From NCBI GenBank assembly GCA_910577825.1, contig CAJTOK010000021.1, positions 1 to 53,786 on the forward strand: 53,786 nucleotides of DNA, read 5' to 3'. Positions 1 through 7,398 of the stretch are shown here, piece after piece. How positions within the stretch are numbered: position 1 is the stretch's first letter; the number at the start of each line of letters is the position of its first letter. The notes beneath the pieces are model-generated. The model was not told where the DNA came from, ran no database searches, and worked only from the letters and a program-made list of their open reading frames with translations. The translations under genes were made by a program, and so were the position numbers. Source of the stretch: an uncultured Lachnospiraceae bacterium. Its GTDB lineage: Bacteria > Bacillota > Clostridia > Lachnospirales > Lachnospiraceae.

Positions 1-1
1 C

Positions 2-169
2 AGTTACATATCGTTTATAGACTTTATGTATTATCTGTATGCTTTTTCCGGGTATAACGGAATGGAATTAACAGGCAAAATGATTGTATTAGGAATTGCT
101 GTTAATGTCATAACAGGAATTATCCTTGTTTATGGAATTAGCAGACGCACGAATAGTATGATAATGTAA
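2..169 (+). CDS. C-terminal end of a membrane protein (partial)
   Basis: The window opens inside a reading frame that runs from base 2 to a TAA at 167-169, giving 55 C-terminal residues. The end has one clear hydrophobic segment (roughly residues 29-47 of the fragment) followed by a short basic tail (SRRTNSMIM). This looks like the last transmembrane helix of a polytopic protein, such as an ABC-2-type permease, but the family cannot be named from so little. The start and the rest of the gene lie outside the window. Codon use matches the neighbouring genes. Confidence 0.6.
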   Translation, partial: SYISFIDFMYYLYAFSGYNGMELTGKMIVLGIAVNVITGIILVYGISRRTNSMIM

Positions 170-420
170 AAACACATTGCGTTTTGAAAATGGGGGGATT
201 ATTATGAAAATACTGTATAATTTTCATATAGGGTTATGTTTTTGGAAAATGGAGAAATTATTTATGTGCCTTGTGGAAATAAAAACTTAATAGGGAAATG
301 TTAAAAGAAATCTTTAATGTACAGAGGATATAAAAAGTTTATGTATAATAATGAATAATTTTTATATAATTAAAATGAAAAACATTCATTGCCAAAATGA
401 AAGAAGTTATATAAAACCAC

Positions 421-448
421 TTTACTTTTTTGCAAAGCAGGATATAAT
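421..448 (+). promoter_or_regulatory. Probable sigma-A promoter of the por genes
   Basis: TTTACT at 421-426 and a perfect TATAAT at 443-448 are separated by 16 bases. Transcription would begin near 455, exactly where the foldable leader starts. The call rests on motif match and spacing only. Confidence 0.5.
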
Positions 449-454
449 TAAACG

Positions 455-497
455 TGCCACTAAAAACAGGCTCCAGTGGGCCTGTAAAAATATGGCA
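455..497 (+). promoter_or_regulatory. Foldable 5' leader element upstream of porG
   Basis: ACAGGC at 466-471 pairs with GCCTGT at 480-485, inside an outer helix TGCCA 455-459 with TGGCA 493-497. CCACT at 457-461 is also complementary to AGTGG at 475-479, in the loop of the inner hairpin, so a competing pairing exists. It does not match a riboswitch class that I recognise. It may be a regulatory leader or only a stable 5' end. Confidence 0.4.
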
Positions 498-557
498 TTA
501 TAAGTAATTACAGATAGTGGGATTTTTTATACAGTAAATTAAAAGGAGATTGTTAAG

Positions 558-1166
558 ATGAAGAACGGAATTGAAATCAGATGGCATGGAAGAGGCGGAC
601 AGGGCGCAAAGACTGCGGCATTGCTGCTTGCGGATGTGGCTTTTAAGACAGGCAAGAATGTACAGGGGTTTCCTGAGTATGGGCCTGAACGCATGGGCGC
701 ACCTATTACTGCTTATAACAGGATTAGTGATGGAAAAATCCGGGTTCATTCAAATATATATACACCTGATTATGTGGTAGTTGTTGATGAAACCCTTCTT
801 TCATCTGTAGATGTTACAGCAGGGCTTAAAAGGAATGGTGCTGTTATTATAAATACACCTAAGAGCCGTGGGGAGATTGCGGATAAGTTAAATGGTTATA
901 AAGGGCGTGTTTATACTGTTGATGCAAGGAAGATTTCAGAGGAGGCACTTGGAAAGAATTTCCCTAATTCACCTATGCTTGCTGCTATTGTAGCTGTAAG
1001 TGGTGTTATGGACAGGGATACATTTATTGGTGAGATGAGGTCATCATATGGACATAAATTTGCGAAGAAGCCAGAGGTAATTGATGGCAATATGAAAGCG
1101 CTTGAAATGGCATATGATGTGGTATGGGAGGCTATGGAAGAGGATAAGATGAGCCTTTCAGCTTAA
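558..1166 (+). CDS. porG: 2-oxoacid:ferredoxin oxidoreductase, gamma subunit
   Basis: This is the gamma subunit of a pyruvate or other 2-oxoacid:ferredoxin oxidoreductase, which oxidatively decarboxylates a 2-oxoacid to acyl-CoA and reduces ferredoxin in the cytoplasm. The 202-residue length is normal for the family. The N-terminus carries the typical glycine-rich GRGGQG motif (about residues 12-17), followed by the conserved FPEYGPERMGAP region. The ATG at 558 has AAGGAG at 542-547. It is followed at 106 bases by the delta subunit, an unusually wide gap for subunits of one enzyme. The substrate (pyruvate or another 2-oxoacid) cannot be decided from the sequence. Confidence 0.92.
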   Translation: MKNGIEIRWHGRGGQGAKTAALLLADVAFKTGKNVQGFPEYGPERMGAPITAYNRISDGKIRVHSNIYTPDYVVVVDETLLSSVDVTAGLKRNGAVIINTPKSRGEIADKLNGYKGRVYTVDARKISEEALGKNFPNSPMLAAIVAVSGVMDRDTFIGEMRSSYGHKFAKKPEVIDGNMKALEMAYDVVWEAMEEDKMSLSA

Positions 1167-1272
1167 ACCCTGGTTATGGGCAAGTAGCGGAGCGGATTGC
1201 GGATATCCGCTTGGCTATACTGGTTTTCAGATATACTGGCTATACTTATTATACTGATTGGAGAAAATTTTA

Positions 1273-1578
1273 ATGAGAACGGATATTACAAAGATTAATG
1301 AACATTCCCCTCACCAGGAGCTTACTGAAGGGCTTATGGTATTTGCAGGGGGGACTTCAAAGCTTTTTAAGACTGGTGAGTGGAGGACTGCTACACCGGT
1401 TTTTTATGAGGATAAATGTAAACAGTGCCTTTTATGTGCACCAGTGTGCCCAGACAGCAGCATACCTGTAAAGGACGGGAAACGTATGGGCTTTGATTAT
1501 GAACACTGCAAGGGATGCGGCATCTGTGCCAGGGCATGTCCTTTTGGTGCTATTGGAATGAAGGAGGGTATTGTATAA
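1273..1578 (+). CDS. porD: 2-oxoacid:ferredoxin oxidoreductase, delta (ferredoxin-like) subunit
   Basis: This small iron-sulfur subunit passes electrons from the catalytic core to ferredoxin. Two 4Fe-4S motifs of the CX2CX2CX3CP type are visible: CKQCLLCAPVCP in the middle and CKGCGICARACP near the C-terminus. The ATG at 1273 was chosen because GGAG at 1260-1263 sits nine bases ahead; a TTG five codons further upstream (1258) is in frame but has no good site. The length is about 101 residues. The upstream gap holds a 12-base palindrome, GCGGATATCCGC, at 1199-1210. The stop codon overlaps the start of the alpha subunit by one base, which points to translational coupling. Confidence 0.9.
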   Translation: MRTDITKINEHSPHQELTEGLMVFAGGTSKLFKTGEWRTATPVFYEDKCKQCLLCAPVCPDSSIPVKDGKRMGFDYEHCKGCGICARACPFGAIGMKEGIV

Positions 1579-2759
1579 TGGCTGTTAAAGAACGTATGTC
1601 TGGAAATGAGGCTGTATCATATGCAATACGCCAGATTAACCCTGATGTTATGCCTGCATTTCCTATAACACCTTCTACTGAGATACCACAGATGGTTTCT
1701 ACGTATATTGCAAATGGTGAAATGGATACGGAGTTTATACCTGTTGAAAGTGAACATTCTTCGATGAGTGCTGCAATAGGTGCGGAGGCGGCGGGTGCAA
1801 GAAGCCTTACTGCCACGTCGTCAGCAGGTCTTGCACTTATGTGGGAGGAACTTCTTCTGGCAGCGTCAAACCGCCTGCCGCTTGTACTTGCGCTTGTAAA
1901 CCGTACTTTGTCAGGGCCTATAAATATTAACTGTGACCATTCAGACAGCATGGGTGCAAGGGATACTGGCTGGATACAGATTTATGCAGAGAATAACCAG
2001 GAAGCATATGATAATTTTATCCAGGCATACCCTATTGCAGAAAATGAATCAGTACATCTTCCTGTTATGGTCTGCCAGGATGGTTTTATTACAAGCCATG
2101 CTGTTGAGAACATTGAATTACTGGAAGATGAAGCTGTAAAGAAGTTTGTTGGGGAATATAACCCGGAAGAGTATCTTTTAAATCCTGGAAAGCCTGTTTC
2201 AGCAGGCCCTTATTCTGTAAGCAGTTATGCTATGGAAGCAAAGAAGAACCAGGAGATTGCGCTGGAAAATTCCAAAGCTGCCATATTAGAAACTGCTAAA
2301 AGATTTAAAAAGATTTCTGGCAGGGAATACGGGCTTTTTGAAGAATACAGGACTAAAGATGCAGATTATATAATGCTTATAATGGGTTCGGCAGCAGGGA
2401 CTGCAAAGCAGGCTGTGGATGAAATGAGGGCACATGGTTTTAAAGCAGGTGTGCTTAAATTAAGGGTTTTCCGCCCATTCCCGGCAGAAGAAATTGCAAA
2501 AGCATTAAGCAGCTGCAGGGCTGTTGCAATTATGGACAGGTGTGAAAGTTATAATGGCAACGGCGGGCCGCTTGGGAGTGAAGTAACATCTGCACTTTTC
2601 CGTAATAAGGTTATGGTGGAAACTGTAAACTATATTTACGGGCTTGCAGGGCGTGATTTTACAGTGGAAGAAACAAAGGCTGTTTTTAATGAACTTGAAG
2701 ATATGGCGGTTAATGGAAAGAAGCCGGAGCAGTACCAGTATATAGGGTTACGCAAGTAA
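1578..2759 (+). CDS. porA: 2-oxoacid:ferredoxin oxidoreductase, alpha subunit
   Basis: The alpha subunit of the same enzyme, about 393 residues. It holds the pyrimidine-binding half of the thiamine diphosphate site: the N-terminal region has FPITPSTEIPQ and the conserved VESEHSS stretch typical of PorA/VorB/KorA proteins. The C-terminal half (around LKLRVFRPFPAEEI) is the transketolase C-like domain. The start ATG overlaps the porD stop (TAATG) and has AGGAGGG at 1562-1568. A beta subunit, which carries the GDGD-type diphosphate-binding motif and completes the active site, would be expected directly downstream. It is absent here and nowhere else in the window. Confidence 0.92.
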   Translation: MAVKERMSGNEAVSYAIRQINPDVMPAFPITPSTEIPQMVSTYIANGEMDTEFIPVESEHSSMSAAIGAEAAGARSLTATSSAGLALMWEELLLAASNRLPLVLALVNRTLSGPININCDHSDSMGARDTGWIQIYAENNQEAYDNFIQAYPIAENESVHLPVMVCQDGFITSHAVENIELLEDEAVKKFVGEYNPEEYLLNPGKPVSAGPYSVSSYAMEAKKNQEIALENSKAAILETAKRFKKISGREYGLFEEYRTKDADYIMLIMGSAAGTAKQAVDEMRAHGFKAGVLKLRVFRPFPAEEIAKALSSCRAVAIMDRCESYNGNGGPLGSEVTSALFRNKVMVETVNYIYGLAGRDFTVEETKAVFNELEDMAVNGKKPEQYQYIGLRK

Positions 2760-2777
2760 TAAAAAGGAATATTCTAT

Positions 2778-3215
2778 ATGAAGAATTTTAAGAATTATAA
2801 ACCAGAAAAATACCAGCTGCCAGAATACAAAGAAGCCGGGGAAGGCATATACCTGGCAAAAGACCCATATGGTTATAAAGATGAGGTATATGTTACTTCA
2901 CTTTCATTTGAACATGAACCAGGACAGTATGGCGAAGAAAACGGATGCCCGCAGAATATCACGCAAATCCCGTTTGAATGTATACTTGATAAATTTTCAG
3001 TATGGGTTACAGATTTTTATTATGATTTAAATAAAAAAAGTGAAGTAACCTGTTACCAGGAATTTGGCTCGTTTAATCTGGAAAATATAAAAAATCTACG
3101 TGGAATAATTGGAAAACATGTTTATATTGCAGAATGTACAGAAGATGATGATTATGATATTGAGGACGAGGACGTAAATGGCGGGGAAATATACCTTTGT
3201 TTAAAAATTGAATAA
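2778..3215 (+). CDS. Uncharacterised 145-residue acidic protein
   Basis: I do not recognise this protein. It begins 18 bases after porA with AAAGGAAT as ribosome-binding site, so it is probably cotranscribed with the por genes. It has no signal peptide or membrane helix, is rich in Tyr, Glu and Asp, and carries an acidic run (EDDDYDIEDEDVNGGE) shortly before the C-terminus. A central stretch, FSVWVTDFYYDLNKK, looks like a beta-strand-rich fold. It sits where a beta subunit would normally be but shows no porB motifs. A terminator follows, so it closes the unit. Confidence 0.75.
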   Translation: MKNFKNYKPEKYQLPEYKEAGEGIYLAKDPYGYKDEVYVTSLSFEHEPGQYGEENGCPQNITQIPFECILDKFSVWVTDFYYDLNKKSEVTCYQEFGSFNLENIKNLRGIIGKHVYIAECTEDDDYDIEDEDVNGGEIYLCLKIE

Positions 3216-3232
3216 AATATAATACAATTAAG

Positions 3233-3267
3233 GGGCAGTGGAATAAAAACTACTGCCTGTTTTGTTT
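3233..3267 (+). terminator. Intrinsic terminator after the por unit
   Basis: GGCAGT at 3234-3239 pairs with ACTGCC at 3252-3257 and is followed by the T-rich run TGTTTTGTTTG. It ends the por transcription unit before the promoter at 3302. Confidence 0.75.
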
Positions 3268-3301
3268 GCCTGGCAGGGGAAAATTCCGGCAAATTGTTTA
3301 T

Positions 3302-3329
3302 TTGACTTTTTAATTGTGTATGATATAAT
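3302..3329 (+). promoter_or_regulatory. Strong sigma-A promoter of the ABC exporter genes
   Basis: TTGACT at 3302-3307 and TATAAT at 3324-3329 are 16 bases apart. A TG at 3321-3322 gives an extended -10. The promoter lies between the por terminator and the permease gene. Confidence 0.75.
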
Positions 3330-3373
3330 CATTGGAAGTAAAAAGAATTAGTTTGGGATTTAATGGAGAGAAT

Positions 3374-4159
3374 ATGGCTATAAAAAAGTATATTAGGAAT
3401 TTTCTGGATTATAAATATTTATTATATGAATTAGTTAAAAAGAATATTAAGTTAAAATACCGCCGTTCATACCTGGGAATTTTATGGACGCTTGTTGAAC
3501 CGCTGCTTAATATGTTTGTGCTTACAATAGTGTTTGGTACGTTTTTTGGGCGTGATGACAAGACATTCCCGGTATTTATCCTTTCCGGGCGTCTTTTGTT
3601 TTCGTTTTTTTCATCTTCAACTAAGGCAGGGCTTAAATCTATAAGCGGGAATGCAGGAATGATTAAAAAGGTTTATGTTCCTAAATATATATATGTAATA
3701 TCAGCAATTATTTCAAATTTTATAACATTCCTTATATCGCTGGTTGTACTTGTGGGGGTTGGGGCAATTTTAAAAGTAAAGCCTACCATATACCTGTTAG
3801 AAGCAGTTATACCTATAATTATACTTCTGGTTATGTCACTTGGCATAGGGCTGCTGCTTGCAACGCTTGATGTGTTTTTCAGGGATATAGAGTATATATG
3901 GTCTGTGGTTACAATGCTTATAATGTATGCGTCGGCGATTTTTTATTCAACAGAGAGGGTTGCCAATACTGGCAATGAATGGATTTTTGATATAAACCCG
4001 GTATATATGTGTATAGCCAATTTCCGCAATGCTGTATTATATGGGCAGCCAATGGACATGGTGTATTTTGCCAGGTCATCAGTAATAGCAGTGGTTCTTC
4101 TTGTTGCAGGTATTATAATGTTTTATAAAAACCAGGATAAGTTTATACTGCATGTTTAG
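3374..4159 (+). CDS. ABC-2 type polysaccharide/teichoic acid export permease
   Basis: This is the membrane subunit of an ABC exporter of the TagG/Wzm (RfbA) type, which moves lipid-linked polysaccharide or teichoic acid across the membrane. The N-terminus (KYRRSYLGILWTLVEPLLN, about residues 30-48) is the family hallmark. At least six hydrophobic segments follow. The ATG at 3374 was preferred over an in-frame TTG 14 codons earlier because GGAGAG lies just upstream. The protein has 261 residues, normal for the family. The matching ATPase follows after 47 bases. The exported polymer cannot be told from sequence. Confidence 0.9.
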   Translation: MAIKKYIRNFLDYKYLLYELVKKNIKLKYRRSYLGILWTLVEPLLNMFVLTIVFGTFFGRDDKTFPVFILSGRLLFSFFSSSTKAGLKSISGNAGMIKKVYVPKYIYVISAIISNFITFLISLVVLVGVGAILKVKPTIYLLEAVIPIIILLVMSLGIGLLLATLDVFFRDIEYIWSVVTMLIMYASAIFYSTERVANTGNEWIFDINPVYMCIANFRNAVLYGQPMDMVYFARSSVIAVVLLVAGIIMFYKNQDKFILHV

Positions 4160-4206
4160 CATATGGGTGTGTGCAAGGCTGTTTTATAGTAATTTAGGAG
4201 GCTGTT

Positions 4207-4947
4207 TTGAGAGAGAATGTAGCAATTAGTGTTAAAAATGTAGGTATGCGTTTTAATTTAAACCAGGAGCATGTGGATAACCTTAAAGAGTATTTTATAA
4301 AAATTTTAAAAAGGGATTTAAAATATAATGAATTCTGGGCGCTTAAAGAGATAAGTTTTGAAGTGAAAAAGGGTGAAAGGCTCGGCGTGCTCGGGCTTAA
4401 TGGTTCTGGCAAAAGCACACTGCTTAAAGTGGTGTCCGGGGTTTTAAAGCCTTCTGTGGGAAAGGCACAGACAAGGGGGGTGGTTGCACCGCTTCTTGAA
4501 CTTGGCGCTGGTTTTAACCCGCAGTATACAGGCAGGGAAAATATATATTTATATGGTGCTGTGCTTGGCTATAATAAAAGCTTCCTTGATGATAAGTTTG
4601 ATGAAATAGTGGATTTTTCAGGGCTTGGCGAGTTTATAGAAGTGCCTATTAAGAATTATTCCTCTGGAATGAGGTCAAGGCTTGGATTCTCTATTGCAAC
4701 AATAGTTGAACCAGATATACTTATCCTTGATGAAGTTTTATCAGTAGGGGATAAAAAGTTCCGTTCCAAATGTGAGAAAAAGATTATGAGCATGTTTGAC
4801 AGGGGGGTTACAGTCCTCTTTGTGTCACATTCACTTGAACAGGTACAAAGGCTTTGTGACAAGGCAATTATACTTGACAGCGGGCGGCTTGCCGCCAGAG
4901 GGCCTGTTGAAAAGGTTGCAAGGATATATAAGAGCATGACAGGTTAA
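4207..4947 (+). CDS. ABC exporter ATPase (TagH/Wzt type)
   Basis: This is the nucleotide-binding subunit that drives the permease encoded just upstream. Walker A is GLNGSGKST at about residues 63-71. The ABC signature is YSSGMRSRLGFS, and Walker B is ILILDEVLSVGD with the glutamate present. A switch His is seen in LFVSHS. At 246 residues it lacks the C-terminal carbohydrate-binding domain found in longer Wzt proteins, so it is of the short, non-selective kind. It starts with TTG at 4207, five bases after a perfect AGGAGG, a rare start codon that may keep its level down. Confidence 0.92.
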   Translation: MRENVAISVKNVGMRFNLNQEHVDNLKEYFIKILKRDLKYNEFWALKEISFEVKKGERLGVLGLNGSGKSTLLKVVSGVLKPSVGKAQTRGVVAPLLELGAGFNPQYTGRENIYLYGAVLGYNKSFLDDKFDEIVDFSGLGEFIEVPIKNYSSGMRSRLGFSIATIVEPDILILDEVLSVGDKKFRSKCEKKIMSMFDRGVTVLFVSHSLEQVQRLCDKAIILDSGRLAARGPVEKVARIYKSMTG

Positions 4948-5026
4948 ATATAAGTTTATGTAACTTTGTCACAAAATTTTAAGAATATTCCAGCCATTTA
5001 ATGCTTTTATTTTTTATAATAAGTGG

Positions 5027-5032
5027 TATAAT
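5027..5032 (+). promoter_or_regulatory. Extended -10 promoter before the LtaS-like gene
   Basis: TATAAT at 5027-5032 is preceded by TG one base upstream, giving an extended -10. No good -35 is visible. A transcript starting near 5039 would exclude the in-frame ATG at 5001 and supports the ATG at 5076 as the start of the next gene. Confidence 0.4.
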
Positions 5033-5075
5033 TGTCGTTGAAAATAAGGGCAGTTTTTCAGAAATGAGGTGGCAT

Positions 5076-7184
5076 ATGCTTAATATGGATAAGGGTAAAG
5101 GTATAATTAAACACATTGGTTTTTATATTATTGTATCTGTACTTCTTGGGCTGGTAATAGAATCGCTTAACCGCAAATCATTAATTTCAGGTGTGGAATA
5201 TATGGTTGGAAGCCCTTTGTTATTTTGCTTTAATACATTAATAATACTTCTTACATTATCATTTGCATTGTTTTTTAAAAGGGAGATATTTGTGTTTGTT
5301 TCAATCTCTGCAGTATGGCTGTTATTTGGCATAGCCAATTATATAATACTGCATTTCAGGGTTACTCCGTTTTCCGCAGTAGATTTTACACTTATTAAAA
5401 GTGCAATAAGTGTGTCAGGGCATTATTTCAGTATGCTTAATATAGCAATGGCAGCCTTTGCAATGTGCCTTGTTACATTCTGCCTGGCGTGTCTTTACAG
5501 GAAAGCGCCTTACCATAAGCACAGGAATTTAAGGAGTGTTATTATATCATTTGCATCGGTTGCAGTTATTACGGTACTGATTGTATTTATAAAAAGTTCA
5601 AGCAGTTCAGTACAGGCACTGTCAACAAATTATACAAACATATCAGAAGCATATGAGAATTATGGTTTTGTATACTGTTTTACAAACAGCCTGCTTGATA
5701 CAGGGATAGCAAAGCCTGATAATTACAGCAGGGAGGCAGTCAGCGCAATAACAGGCAGGCTGGAAGAAAAGGAAAATAATATTAAAGACGGCAAAAAGCC
5801 AAACATTATATTTATACAGCTTGAATCATTCTTTGACACCAGCTATGTAAAAGGGTTAAAGTGCAGCAAAGACCCACTTCCTGTGTTCCACAGCTTACAA
5901 AAGGGTTATACAAGCGGGCTTTTTACAGTGCCTACAGTCGGGGCAGGTACTGTGAATACCGAATTTGAGGTGCTTACAGGCATCAGGCAGCATGATTTTG
6001 GTGTATGTGAATACCCGTATAAAACTATTTTAAAAAGCACCACGGCAGAGAGCATATGCCATGACCTTGCAAAGCTTGGATATAAAAGCCACGGGGTGCA
6101 TAATAATGATGCAACATTCTATGGGCGCAATATAGTATTTTCAAGCCTGGGGTTTGATACATTTACTTCAATGGAGTATATGGACGGGATTACTGAAAAT
6201 GATAATGGCTGGGCGAATGATGATATTCTTGTGGATGAAATTATAAAAACACTTGATTCTACAAAGGGTGCAGATTTTACATTTGGAATTACGGTACAAA
6301 GCCATGGCAAATATGATGTTGTAACAGATAAAAAATACCCGCTGCTGGTATCTGGTGCACCTGAAGGGATGGAAGGGCAGTATACTTATTATGTGAACCA
6401 GATTGCAGAAGTTGATGCAATGATAGGCAGGCTTGTGGAAGAACTTGGGAAACGGGATGAACAAACACTGCTCGTCCTTTATGGTGACCACCTTCCAAGC
6501 CTTGAACTTAGTGCAGACGGGCTTGTAAATGGTGATTTATACCAGACACAGTATGTTACATGGAATAACTTCGGGCTGGAAAAGCAGGACAAAGACCTGG
6601 CTTCATACCAGTTATACCCATATATATTAGACCTTGCCGGCATACATGAGGGAGTGGTTACAAGATACCACCAGCAGACAGGCTGGAACCAGCCAGAATA
6701 TACAGAAGGCCTTAAAATGCTTGCCTATGACTTTTTATATGGCGGAAAATATGTATATAATGGCAGGAATCCATTTGTTAATTCCCAGTTACAGATGGGG
6801 ACAGATAAAATATCTGTCCAGGACGTTGAAGAAATAACTGGTATAAGCAGCATTGCAGATATTGCAGGCAGTACAAGTACAGACCTGGCAGGCATTGAAA
6901 AAGCCTATCTTGTTACAGGGACAGGATTTACTAAATATGCACAGGTTTACTTTGATGGAAGCAGCCTGGATACAGTCTGGATTGATGGCAGGCATCTTCT
7001 GGTAACAGAAGAACCGGACTTTGAACCAGATGATGATGGTACAGGTAACAGCGGGGATGTGGCAGAAGAAGAAAACCTGGAGGCCAGTGAAGAAAATTCA
7101 TTCACAATAAAAATTATTGATGATGATGGTGTTATATTAAGTATAAGCAAACCGTTGTTATACAATGAAACATCATTATCATAA
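5076..7184 (+). CDS. LtaS-like membrane phosphoglycerol/phosphoethanolamine transferase-family protein
   Basis: This is a 702-residue protein with about five hydrophobic segments in residues 10-175, then an extracellular sulfatase-fold domain. Lipoteichoic acid synthases of this family move glycerol-phosphate from phosphatidylglycerol onto a growing chain. The catalytic set can be matched: Glu250 in IFIQLESF, Thr292 in GAGTVNTEFE as nucleophile, His410 in QSHGKY, and Asp471-His472 in YGDHLP. These correspond to E255, T300 and D475/H476 of Staphylococcus aureus LtaS. After residue 600 there is an extra acidic tail of unknown use. The ATG at 5076 follows GAGGTGG; 5001 and 5088 are alternative starts. 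It sits next to a polymer exporter, which suggests a shared envelope-polymer role (inference). Confidence 0.85.
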   Translation: MLNMDKGKGIIKHIGFYIIVSVLLGLVIESLNRKSLISGVEYMVGSPLLFCFNTLIILLTLSFALFFKREIFVFVSISAVWLLFGIANYIILHFRVTPFSAVDFTLIKSAISVSGHYFSMLNIAMAAFAMCLVTFCLACLYRKAPYHKHRNLRSVIISFASVAVITVLIVFIKSSSSSVQALSTNYTNISEAYENYGFVYCFTNSLLDTGIAKPDNYSREAVSAITGRLEEKENNIKDGKKPNIIFIQLESFFDTSYVKGLKCSKDPLPVFHSLQKGYTSGLFTVPTVGAGTVNTEFEVLTGIRQHDFGVCEYPYKTILKSTTAESICHDLAKLGYKSHGVHNNDATFYGRNIVFSSLGFDTFTSMEYMDGITENDNGWANDDILVDEIIKTLDSTKGADFTFGITVQSHGKYDVVTDKKYPLLVSGAPEGMEGQYTYYVNQIAEVDAMIGRLVEELGKRDEQTLLVLYGDHLPSLELSADGLVNGDLYQTQYVTWNNFGLEKQDKDLASYQLYPYILDLAGIHEGVVTRYHQQTGWNQPEYTEGLKMLAYDFLYGGKYVYNGRNPFVNSQLQMGTDKISVQDVEEITGISSIADIAGSTSTDLAGIEKAYLVTGTGFTKYAQVYFDGSSLDTVWIDGRHLLVTEEPDFEPDDDGTGNSGDVAEEENLEASEENSFTIKIIDDDGVILSISKPLLYNETSLS

Positions 7185-7220
7185 TTATATACGTTTAAAA
7201 AGGTTTTAATGGAAGTATCT

Positions 7221-7262
7221 GACATTTAGAGCCATTTAAAGCCATTTAAAGCCATTTAAAGT
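7221..7262 (+). repeat. Short tandem repeat of GCCATTTAAA
   Basis: Three perfect copies of the 10-base unit GCCATTTAAA lie at 7231-7260. A degraded copy (GACATTTAGA) precedes them and another (GTCATATTTT) follows. The array sits between the LtaS-like gene and the terminator hairpin. Confidence 0.85.
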
Positions 7263-7300
7263 CATATTTTGTCGTAAGACAGAGTATGACTTTTGTTTTT
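7261..7300 (+). terminator. Intrinsic terminator after the LtaS-like gene
   Basis: A 13-base arm (GTCATATTTTGTC, 7261-7273) pairs with GACAGAGTATGAC (7278-7290) using two wobble pairs and a four-base loop. TTTTGTTTTT follows. Confidence 0.8.
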
Positions 7301-7345
7301 GTATGCTATACTTTGACATTATTCGTGAGGAATATTATGTATACT
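7268..7345 (+). promoter_or_regulatory. Putative Spo0A-controlled spoIIG promoter
   Basis: TTGACA at 7313-7318 and TATACT at 7340-7345 are separated by 21 bases, far from the usual 17. The Bacillus subtilis spoIIG promoter, which is switched on by phosphorylated Spo0A, is known for a similarly long 22-base spacer. TTTGACA (7312-7318) is the reverse complement of TGTCAAA, an 0A-box form, and overlaps the -35. TTTGTCGTAA at 7268-7277 is a second near-match about 35 bases further up. A nearby TGCTATACT at 7305-7312 could also act as an extended -10. Evidence is motif and geometry only. Confidence 0.5.
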
Positions 7346-7398
7346 TTAACTATAGCAAAATAACCCTGTCTGGTGCGCCCTGGAAAGGAAGGCATAGT

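Larger units (their letters stand above)
170..557 (+). other. Gene-free region upstream of porG
   Basis: No convincing gene lies in this 388-base AT-rich stretch. An inverted repeat, ATGAAAAT at 204-211 with ATTTTCAT at 220-227, could be a weak terminator or processing hairpin after the upstream gene. The downstream part holds the promoter and foldable leader described separately. A short ribosome-binding site, AAGGAG at 542-547, precedes porG. Confidence 0.6.

Noticed and set aside
457..485. An H-type pseudoknot in the porG leader
   Set aside because: The loop crossing the second helix would have zero bases, which is sterically difficult. Competing folds are the more reasonable reading.
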